Positions 7,692 through 13,700 of a stretch of DNA of 21,327 nt are shown one piece after another. A program made the position numbers and the translations under genes. The notes beneath the pieces were generated by a model. It did not search any database, was not told the DNA's origin, and saw only the letters and a program-made list of their open reading frames with translations. Origin of the DNA: Limisphaerales bacterium (GTDB lineage Bacteria; Verrucomicrobiota; Verrucomicrobiia; Limisphaerales; UBA11358); assembly GCA_027451565.1 (NCBI GenBank), contig DAIDJC010000022.1, positions 1 to 21,327 on the forward strand, read 5' to 3'. Position 1 is the stretch's first letter, and each line of letters begins with the position of its first letter.

Positions 7692-8732
7692 ATGAAAACG
7701 AAATTCAATCAGCCTATTCAGAAAACCATGTGGGCGGCCTGGTTATGTCTCATTTTCTTATTACCCCCCTGCCCCATGTTCGCCCACCTGCTTGTCACGG
7801 TTTCCCGACCAATTCCGCCCCAAACCCTGCGTTTGCCGGCCAATGTCGGCAGTTTGGAGATTCAGCGGGCCTTGGATCAACTTCCTCCGAGCGGAGGACG
7901 GGTGTGCCTGCCTTCGGGAACCTTTTTAATATCCCAACCGATTGTTCTGCGGCGGGACAACCAAACTCTTCAAGGCGCTGGAGAAACCACCGTGCTGAAA
8001 CTGGCCTCCGGGGCGAATTGCCCCGTGATCATCATGGGCGAGGCGGTCAATAACCCGCGGCATCTGGTGAAGCATCTTTGCGTGGAAGAAATTAAAATTG
8101 ATGGAAATCGCTTTTTCCAAACCCGCGAATTATGGCATTTGTCCGGGGAAGGAAGCGAAATCCGGAACAACGGCATCACCATCCAAAGGGTGACCGACTC
8201 GGTGGTTCAGGACGTCACCTGCTGCCGGTGCAGGTCAGGAGGATTGGTGACAACGCGCCTCGTCACCAGGCTGGCGGTGCAAAGATTCACCTCCTACGAC
8301 AACCAATACGATGGCCTGGCATGCTATCAGACCACGCATTCGATTTTCAAGGACTTGTACCTGCACGACAATCCCGGGGCTGGAATTTCGCTTGATCTTT
8401 CCTTCAACCACAATTGCATCAGCAACGCGTTTCTATTGGCGAACAATCTTGGGGTATTTATGAGGGCCAGCCGGGACAATCAATTTTATAATCTCACCAT
8501 TCAAAACAGCCATCATTTCGGTGTGTTCATGGCCGGCCATCTTGACGCGGCGCCCATGACGGAATGCGTGGACAATTCATTCACCAATTTGATTGCAAAA
8601 AATTGCGGCGGGGCGGCATTCCGGGTGAATGACATCTCCTGCACCAACAATGTGCTGATCCGCGCGAGCATTACACACAACCAAAAACCGGGCATTTCCC
8701 TGGCGCGGCCCAACCTGGTGGTTCTGGAGTGA
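7692..8732 (+). CDS. Secreted right-handed parallel beta-helix protein (pectate-lyase-like fold)
   Basis: The 346-residue product starts with a basic stretch and a hydrophobic segment ('MWAAWLCLIFLLPPCPMFAH'), a signal peptide for export. Residues ~52-110 read 'GSLEIQRALDQLPPSGGRV', 'GTFLISQPIVLRRDNQTLQG', then 'AGETTVLKLASGAN', the usual first coil of Pectate_lyase_3/beta-helix proteins (P-G-T-F, L.L..N.TL.G.G..T). Afterwards comes a ladder of short strands with Asn/Asp turns, such as 'NNGITIQRVTDSVVQDV', 'YDGLACYQTTHSIFKDL', 'GAGISLDLSFNHN' and 'NNLGVFMRASRDNQFYNL'. These fit about 8-10 helix coils and the PbH1 pattern. Proteins of this fold bind, cut or epimerise polysaccharides, or act as surface adhesins. 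No conserved lyase triad could be assigned, so the activity is open. It is divergent from the large secreted protein. Confidence 0.85.
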   Translation: MKTKFNQPIQKTMWAAWLCLIFLLPPCPMFAHLLVTVSRPIPPQTLRLPANVGSLEIQRALDQLPPSGGRVCLPSGTFLISQPIVLRRDNQTLQGAGETTVLKLASGANCPVIIMGEAVNNPRHLVKHLCVEEIKIDGNRFFQTRELWHLSGEGSEIRNNGITIQRVTDSVVQDVTCCRCRSGGLVTTRLVTRLAVQRFTSYDNQYDGLACYQTTHSIFKDLYLHDNPGAGISLDLSFNHNCISNAFLLANNLGVFMRASRDNQFYNLTIQNSHHFGVFMAGHLDAAPMTECVDNSFTNLIAKNCGGAAFRVNDISCTNNVLIRASITHNQKPGISLARPNLVVLE

Positions 8733-8843
8733 GCAGTCCGGCAGTTCCGCCGGCTTGCATTGAGGGCGCATCTCGATTTTTGAGCAAGTCTCCCCCCGGC
8801 GGTTCAAACTTCAAAAACCTCCGCAAACCCAGTGTTTTTTTCT

Positions 8844-8875
8844 CCCTCTCCATCAATCCTGATTGATGGGGAGGG
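8844..8875. repeat. 15-bp-arm inverted repeat (REP-like hairpin)
   Basis: The arm 8844-8858 (ccctctccatcaatc) pairs with 8861-8875 (gattgatggggaggg) over 15 positions, with a single G-U wobble and only 2 bases between the arms. No T-run follows in the plus direction. A near-copy of the left arm and its flank (ccctctccataatcct, one base shorter) recurs at 8947-8962. Such hairpins in gaps between genes suggest a dispersed intergenic repeat, not a terminator. Confidence 0.7.
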
Positions 8876-8959
8876 TCGGGGAGGGGTGGCACTGAGTTTT
8901 CGGGAAGTGAGAGGGTTCGTTGATCGCGATGTCTGTTTGCGGGTTTCCCTCTCCATAAT

Positions 8960-8990
8960 CCTCTCCCCGCGCTCCGCTGGCGGGGCGAGG
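8960..8990. repeat. Second inverted repeat, GC-rich hairpin
   Basis: Bases 8960-8970 (cctctccccgc) pair with 8980-8990 (gcggggcgagg) with one mismatch and a 9-base loop. Beyond a bulge, ggtttcc at 8942-8948 can pair with ggaaacc at 8989-8995, which would give a larger cruciform-like structure overlapping the same arm. It shares the pyrimidine-rich ccctctcca motif with the repeat 85 bp upstream, so the two look like related units. Confidence 0.6.
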
Positions 8991-9225
8991 AAACCAGAGG
9001 CGCTGGGTTGGTGGATGCGCTTGAAATGGCCCATTCCTTCGAGGCTCGAAATGGTTTCAAACCAACCGCTTCACTTTCCCTCCGCGCCACCTTCGCCAGC
9101 CTTAAAGCTGAGATGTGCACTTGGATTGATTTCGCTTCAAATTTGGATTGGCAAAATCCCCTGCTTTCGTATCGTTGAGTCGTTCATGGCGCGACGACGC
9201 GCCGCAAAAATAGAAACAATACATC

Positions 9226-10227
9226 ATGGCCCCCAAAAAATCTGCCCGCCTTTCAGGCGGTCCGGTCTCAAGATTCATTCAACATCACTTTCGTCATTTT
9301 AATGCCGCCTCGGTGGTGGATGCCGCCAAGGGATATGTGGCCCACCTTGATAAAGGGGGAAGCATGATGATCACACTGGCAGGCGCCATGAGCACTGCCG
9401 AACTGGGTCTCTCGCTCGCCGAAATGATCCGCCAGGACAAAGTGCAACTGATCACCTGCACCGGGGCCAACCTGGAGGAGGATGTTTTCAACCTGGTGGC
9501 GCATGATTACTATGAGCGGGTGCCCCACTACCGCATGCTCACCGCCAAGGATGAGCAGGACCTGCTGAATCGTCACATGAACCGTGTCACGGACACGTGC
9601 ATCCCGGAGGGGGAAGCCATGAGGCGGATGGAAAAAGCCATGCTGGAAGTGTGGACGCGGGCGGATGCGAAGGGTGAGCATTTTTTCCCGCATGAATTCT
9701 TTTACCAGGTCCTCTTGAGCGGCAAATACCGCAAATACTATCAAATTGACCCCAAGGATTCCTGGATGCTGGCAGCGGCGGAACGCAATTTGCCCATGGT
9801 GGTTCCGGGCTGGGAAGATTCCACTCTCGGAAACATGTATGCCGCTGCAGTGATACGCGGGGAGGTTCGAAACGTGCACACGGTGAGAACCGGCATTGAA
9901 TACATGACATGGCTGGCTGAATTTTACACCCAGACCACCCGGAAAAGCCGGCTGGGCATGTTCCAGATCGGCGGCGGCATAGCCGGTGACTTTCCCATCT
10001 GCGTCGTGCCCATGCTCCACCAGGACCTGCAACGCACCCGCGTACCACTGTGGGATTATTTTTGCCAGATCAGCGACTCCACCACGAGTTACGGGAGCTA
10101 TTCCGGGGCTGTTCCTAACGAGAAAATCACCTGGGGCAAACTGGGAATGAAAACCCCCAAGTACATCATCGAGTCAGACGCCACCATCGTGGCGCCCCTG
10201 ATCTTTGCCCACGTTCTTGGCTGGTAA
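9226..10227 (+). CDS. Deoxyhypusine-synthase-like protein, probably a polyamine (homospermidine-type) synthase
   Basis: The 333-residue protein belongs to the deoxyhypusine synthase family, NAD-dependent enzymes that transfer the aminobutyl group of spermidine via an active-site Lys. 'ITWGK' places that Lys at K305, with E299 and W303 matching the catalytic block of the eukaryotic enzyme (SGARPDE..SWGK). H265 may be the catalytic His. 'TCTGANLEEDVFNLVAHDYY' and 'GMFQIGGGIAGDFP' are the other family blocks. Two acidic residues of the eukaryotic substrate site (EFDGSDSG) are replaced by Tyr here ('TSYGSYSG', Y289 and Y292). Bacteria have no eIF5A, and bacterial members (sometimes called speY) have been linked to homospermidine synthesis, so polyamine formation is the better guess. 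The ATG gives a normal family N-terminus; no strong ribosome binding site is visible. The next gene, hldD, begins 1 bp after its stop. Confidence 0.88.
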   Translation: MAPKKSARLSGGPVSRFIQHHFRHFNAASVVDAAKGYVAHLDKGGSMMITLAGAMSTAELGLSLAEMIRQDKVQLITCTGANLEEDVFNLVAHDYYERVPHYRMLTAKDEQDLLNRHMNRVTDTCIPEGEAMRRMEKAMLEVWTRADAKGEHFFPHEFFYQVLLSGKYRKYYQIDPKDSWMLAAAERNLPMVVPGWEDSTLGNMYAAAVIRGEVRNVHTVRTGIEYMTWLAEFYTQTTRKSRLGMFQIGGGIAGDFPICVVPMLHQDLQRTRVPLWDYFCQISDSTTSYGSYSGAVPNEKITWGKLGMKTPKYIIESDATIVAPLIFAHVLGW

Positions 10228-10228
10228 A

Positions 10229-11236
10229 ATGAAACCCAACGACTTTTCCGGCTCCAGGGTTCTAGTCACCGGAGGGGCTGGATTCATTGGGAGCGCCCTG
10301 GTCTGGGGTTTAAACCGTCGTGGCTGTGACAATGTGGTGGTTTGCGACATCCTGGGAACGACCGAAAAATGGCGTAATCTGTCCCCACTTCGCTTTCGGG
10401 ATTATCTCGAAGCCGACACCCTGCTGCCCAGGCTGCAAAGCGGCTCCCTTGGCAAATTCGACCTGATTTTGCACATGGGCGCCTGCTCCGCCACGACGGA
10501 AACCGATGCCAGCTATCTCATTCGCAATAATTATGAATTCACCCGCGATCTGGCCTCATGGTCACTGGCCCACAAGGCACGGTTTGTTTACGCCTCCTCT
10601 GCAGCCACCTACGGGGATGGTTCAGCAGGCATGGAAGATTCCATCGGAAACTTGGATTCATTGCGTCCCCTGAACATGTATGGATATTCAAAGCACCTCT
10701 TTGACCAGCATGCGCGCCGCGCCGGTTTCCTGGATAAAATCACAGGGCTGAAATTTTTCAACGTTTTTGGCCCCAACGAAGACCACAAAGGCGACATGCG
10801 CTCACTCGTGCATAAAAGTTTTGCGCAGGTCCAGACCCGCAATTGCATTCAACTTTTCAAAAGCTACCGCAAGGAATTCCGGCATGGGGAACAGAAACGG
10901 GATTTTCTCTACGTCAAGGATTGCGTGTCCATGACTCTTCATTTGGCAGCCTCTCCACGTGCGCGCGGCCTTTTCAACATTGGCAGCGGCGCGGCAAGGT
11001 CATGGATTGACCTGGCCCACTCCGTGTTTGGTGCCCTTGATAAAACACCACGCATTCAGTTCATAGAAATGCCGGAGGCGATTCGCCACAAATACCAGTA
11101 TTTCACCCAGGCAAACCTGGGACGCTTGCGTCTGGCTGGTTACAAAAGCCCGGTCACATCCCTGGAAACCGCCGTGGCGGATTATGTCCGGAACTATCTG
11201 CTGGCAGACCGTCGCCTGGATCCATCCATAGGCTGA
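10229..11236 (+). CDS. hldD: ADP-L-glycero-D-manno-heptose 6-epimerase
   Basis: The 335-residue protein is a short-chain dehydrogenase-type epimerase that converts ADP-D-glycero-D-manno-heptose to the L,D form for the LPS inner core in the cytoplasm. Key motifs are the NADP-binding 'VLVTGGAGFIGS' (G15, G18, G21), 'HMGACSATTETD' (82-93), 'NNYEFTRDLASWSL', 'VYASSAATYGDGSAG' with the catalytic Ser near 123-124, and 'YGYSKHLFDQ' with the Y151/K155 pair. 'FFNVFGPNEDHKGDMRSLVH' is diagnostic of HldD. I chose the ATG at 10229, one base after the preceding stop. An in-frame ATG at 10205 overlaps the upstream gene by 23 bp and adds eight residues with no family similarity. The C-terminus ('LLADRRLDPSIG') is slightly extended. 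The tight spacing indicates co-transcription with the deoxyhypusine-synthase-like gene. Confidence 0.95.
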   Translation: MKPNDFSGSRVLVTGGAGFIGSALVWGLNRRGCDNVVVCDILGTTEKWRNLSPLRFRDYLEADTLLPRLQSGSLGKFDLILHMGACSATTETDASYLIRNNYEFTRDLASWSLAHKARFVYASSAATYGDGSAGMEDSIGNLDSLRPLNMYGYSKHLFDQHARRAGFLDKITGLKFFNVFGPNEDHKGDMRSLVHKSFAQVQTRNCIQLFKSYRKEFRHGEQKRDFLYVKDCVSMTLHLAASPRARGLFNIGSGAARSWIDLAHSVFGALDKTPRIQFIEMPEAIRHKYQYFTQANLGRLRLAGYKSPVTSLETAVADYVRNYLLADRRLDPSIG

Positions 11237-11361
11237 ACACGGGGCTCAAGCCGGAAATACAAGTTACACCAGCCCGAGAACATGTGAGCCGGGTAGCTGC
11301 AGAGTCCGCCCCAGTTGTTCATTTTCATCTCCACTGCTGCGAGAAATATCAGCAGGGCCAT
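11194..11361 (-). CDS. Possible 55-residue small ORF coupled to the dehydrogenase gene
   Basis: The stop of the sugar-dehydrogenase-type gene and an ATG overlap as TGATG (11363-11359), the usual signature of translational coupling. The frame begins MALLIFLAAVEMKMNNWGG, then 'LCSYPAHMFSGWCNLYFRLE', and ends after 55 codons inside the antisense 3' end of hldD. The first ten residues are hydrophobic and the middle is rich in aromatic residues and Cys, so it could be a small membrane peptide or the remnant of a longer membrane protein. About 41 codons lie outside hldD. I do not recognise the family. Chance is a real alternative. Confidence 0.3.
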   Translation of the reverse strand: MALLIFLAAVEMKMNNWGGLCSYPAHMFSGWCNLYFRLEPRVQPMDGSRRRSASR

Positions 11362-12629
11362 CAGGGAGACGTAATTTGTTCAATTTTTCCATCCTGCATC
11401 AGCGCATAGAGTTCCCCACGCGCATCCTCCGCAAAACTGTCAATATTGTCAGATTGTGCCAGCAACTGGCCCTGGTCCGTCACCTTTCCCGAACTGCGGT
11501 TGAACCGAAACCCCCAAATGGTGCCCAAATTATAATCCCCATAAATATAAATGCCATCCAAGGCCGGAAAATCACTCCCGCGATAAACATAACCGCCTAT
11601 CACACATAAACCAATGCTGTGATCAGGAAACATGGATTGCGGCAAAAGGGCTGGGTTATGGGGATATTCCATGACTGGCTCAATGTACTGGGCTCCCACG
11701 GGTCCCGGCTTGAAATAATGTGCTCCCTCACGCACGCTCCAGCCATAATTGCCTCCTTTGGTGATCAAATCAATTTCCTCCCACAAATCCTGGCCTACGT
11801 CTCCCACCCATAAATCACCGGTTTTTCGGTCAAAGCTGTATCGCCACGGGTTTCTCAGGCCATAGGCATAAATCTCCCGACGCACTCCCAACCCACCGCG
11901 GTCTGGCTCATTGGCAAATGGATTGTCCCGCGGAATTCCATATTCAAGGCGTTTTTCTCGAAATCCAGACCCCTCCGTGGCGCGGCTGTTGACATCCAAA
12001 CGCAAAAGTTTGGCCAGTAGCGTGCAAGTATTTTGGCCGCTCCCAAACGGATCGCCTCCGGCTCCTCCATCCCCCAAACCCAGATAGAGATACCCGTCCG
12101 GCCCAAACAAAAGTTCCCCGCCTTTATGGTTCGGAAAGGGTTGAGGCACCTGCAGCAGGATTCTTTCGGTACCCAAATCCGCCTGGTCAGGGTTGCTGTC
12201 GGAAACCTTCATCTCACTGACCACGCTGCGATACGGAAAATTAAGCGGCTGCGAGGCGTGTGCCTTGTTGTTTTCCTGGTTGTAATAGATGTAAAACAAG
12301 TGGTTGGTGGCAAAACCTGGATGAAAAGCAAGGCTCAACAGTCCGTCCTCATTTGAAAAATTGGGATGCCGATCCTCAATGTTCAAAAAAACGCGGGCGT
12401 CACTCCCATCCGAACCGCGGTTTACGATCAGTATCAAACCTTTCTGATAAACCACAAAAAACCGCCCGGAACCATCCGGCGCCTCAATCATCCAAACCGG
12501 GCGCCCCGCTGTAAGCTTTGGAAAAACCGGACGCAACGAAATGGAAGGCATCGGTTGACCTTGCAAATTGGCAGAAATCGAAAACCAGAAAACGACCGCC
12601 ACCAACGCCATGTGGGAAAAATGTTTCAT
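11361..12629 (-). CDS. Exported glucose/sorbosone dehydrogenase-type beta-propeller (PQQ-dependent sugar dehydrogenase family)
   Basis: The 422-residue product starts at the ATG at 12629, which precedes a signal peptide (MKHFSHMALVAVVFWFSISA). An ATG at 12647 only adds six residues in front of it. The body is a GSDH-type six-bladed propeller. 'NEDGLLSLAFHPGFATNHLF' comes early. 'NHKGGELLFGPDGYLYLGLG' (~167-186) contains the His that in soluble glucose dehydrogenase acts as the base. 'YGLRNPWRYSFDRKTGDLW' followed by 'VGDVGQDLWEEID' is also diagnostic. Family members oxidise aldose sugars or related compounds in the periplasm with PQQ, but many such proteins in environmental bacteria are untested. 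It converges on hldD, and its stop overlaps a tiny ORF. A frequent partner, cytochrome c, is not fused here, so the electron acceptor is unknown. Confidence 0.9.
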   Translation of the reverse strand: MKHFSHMALVAVVFWFSISANLQGQPMPSISLRPVFPKLTAGRPVWMIEAPDGSGRFFVVYQKGLILIVNRGSDGSDARVFLNIEDRHPNFSNEDGLLSLAFHPGFATNHLFYIYYNQENNKAHASQPLNFPYRSVVSEMKVSDSNPDQADLGTERILLQVPQPFPNHKGGELLFGPDGYLYLGLGDGGAGGDPFGSGQNTCTLLAKLLRLDVNSRATEGSGFREKRLEYGIPRDNPFANEPDRGGLGVRREIYAYGLRNPWRYSFDRKTGDLWVGDVGQDLWEEIDLITKGGNYGWSVREGAHYFKPGPVGAQYIEPVMEYPHNPALLPQSMFPDHSIGLCVIGGYVYRGSDFPALDGIYIYGDYNLGTIWGFRFNRSSGKVTDQGQLLAQSDNIDSFAEDARGELYALMQDGKIEQITSP

Positions 12630-13088
12630 AATCCAGTATAGGGGCAAAAGACTTCAAGATGGAAATCAAATTCCCAAAAAGCTGCCATCAACTATCCAAT
12701 CTCATAAGCCTATGAAACCCATTATCACAACCACGATTCCATCCAAAGGCCGCACCTTCGCATTTGCAATTTTCCCACAAGCTGGCAGTGACCTCTTGGG
12801 GTGCCCGAGGCGCCTGTCCTGCATTGAGTCACAAGGATGGTCCGGAGTGGTATCACCAGGTTTCGGGCGTTTGCCGGGAACTCCCTATCTTCAAGCTTTT
12901 AATCCAAGGGCAAAGTAAAATGGATATATCTTAACATGTTATTGTTTAGATTGTTATTAAATTTGTAAGCACGTTTAAAAGCCGCCGGCATTTCTGGAAA
13001 AGACAAAGTGACGCCGTCAATTTTTCTTGCCTTTTTAGCTTCATCCCAATCCATCGCAATGGCATGCGAGGTGCTAATTTCCCCCAAA
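12630..13088. other. 459-bp intergenic region between dehydrogenase and RedB-like genes
   Basis: This lies between divergent genes and should hold promoters for both. The left 250 bp (12650-12900) has mixed composition without a coding frame I trust. The stretch 12915-12975 is clearly AT-rich. On the minus strand a frame of 51-87 codons (stop at 12899) runs through it, but it has no recognisable similarity and its longer form overlaps the RedB-like gene antisense, so it is not called. Confidence 0.55.
12931..12960 (+). promoter_or_regulatory. Candidate promoter of the RedB-like/kinase operon
   Basis: TTAACA at 12931-12936 and TATTAA at 12955-12960 are spaced by 18 bases, an acceptable sigma-70-like arrangement, in the AT-rich stretch about 130 bp upstream of the ATG at 13089. 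The match is moderate, and AT-rich DNA gives such hits by chance. Confidence 0.25.
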
Positions 13089-13700
13089 ATGAAACCTGCT
13101 TTTTCCGTGGGGTTGGGCGCTGCAAGCGCAGCATGGATTTTCGCCGTTTTGGCGGGGACCACCCTGTTACTGCAACACGACTACGCAGAATGTCCCATGG
13201 GTCAAATTTCAGGCCAATGGCCCAAGGTTCAGGAAGTGGGATTGGACTCCCAAAAAGATACCTTGCTGATGTTTGTGCATCCGCGTTGTCCATGCACCCG
13301 TGCCAGCATAAATGAGTTAAATCGCATCATGGCCCGGGCAAATGGTGATTTGGTGGCGCACGCCTTGTTTGTTCTTCCCCATAATCTGCCTGAGAGCTGG
13401 GCAGAAACGGGGAAATGGTTTACCGCCAGGTCTATTCCCGGAGTAACCGTCCAAACAGATTTGGACGGAAAGCTGGCGTCCGCCTTCGGAGCCAAAACCA
13501 GCGGGTATGTGGTGCTCTACAATTCCCGGGGTCAATTGCTATTTCAAGGTGGCATAACCAGCACCCGTGGACATGAGGGCGATAACCTTGGGGAAGACGC
13601 CATACTGGCCTATGCGAGAGGCAAGGATCCGGGGATTCACCGCACTCCAGTTTATGGCTGCCTGCTGCCTTCTCAAACCGAATTTTCCGCTTCCGAATGA
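13089..13700 (+). CDS. RedB-like membrane-anchored thioredoxin-fold protein
   Basis: From the ATG at 13089 the protein has 203 residues. An in-frame GTG at 13008 would add 27 residues before the membrane segment. Residues 11-28 form one transmembrane anchor (AASAAWIFAVLAGTTLLL), leaving a domain that probably faces the periplasm. 'TLLMFVHPRCPCTRASINEL' (58-77) carries the C67-P-C69 dithiol in a thioredoxin-like fold. 'IPGVTVQTDLDGKLASAFGA' has the cis-Pro-like region, and 'TSGYVVLYNSRGQLLFQGGI' is followed by TSTRGHEGDN. The end, 'TPVYGCLLP', contains a third conserved-looking Cys (C191). This order matches RedB-type proteins that I recall beside histidine kinases in planctomycete and myxobacterial genomes. 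Its last bases overlap the kinase start (ATGA), so the two are translationally coupled. A thiol redox partner or sensor for the kinase is an inference. Confidence 0.8.
   Translation: MKPAFSVGLGAASAAWIFAVLAGTTLLLQHDYAECPMGQISGQWPKVQEVGLDSQKDTLLMFVHPRCPCTRASINELNRIMARANGDLVAHALFVLPHNLPESWAETGKWFTARSIPGVTVQTDLDGKLASAFGAKTSGYVVLYNSRGQLLFQGGITSTRGHEGDNLGEDAILAYARGKDPGIHRTPVYGCLLPSQTEFSASE

Larger units (their letters stand above)
8733..9225. other. 493-bp intergenic region with inverted repeats
   Basis: No convincing gene is seen here. It holds a weak 5-bp hairpin just past the beta-helix gene (8738-8742 with 8749-8753, no T-run) and two strong inverted repeats (listed separately). The last ~200 bp should contain the promoter of the deoxyhypusine-synthase-like gene, but I cannot name its elements. 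Pyrimidine-rich blocks such as 'tttttctccctctcc' recur and give the region a repetitive look unlike coding DNA. Confidence 0.6.

Noticed and set aside
8840..8996. CRISPR array suggested by repeated ccctctcc motifs
   Set aside because: There are only two units, unequal in form and spacing, with no regular spacers and no cas genes in the window.
9268..10032. Minus-strand open frame of 254 codons
   Set aside because: It is antisense to the deoxyhypusine-synthase-like gene, whose motifs run unbroken on the plus strand.
12899..13162. Minus-strand frame (87 codons, or 51 from an inner ATG at 13054)
   Set aside because: The inner part has plausible codons (MDWDEAKKARKIDGVTL) but no family is recognised, there is no ribosome binding site, and the longer form overlaps the RedB-like gene antisense. 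Left as unassigned intergenic sequence.
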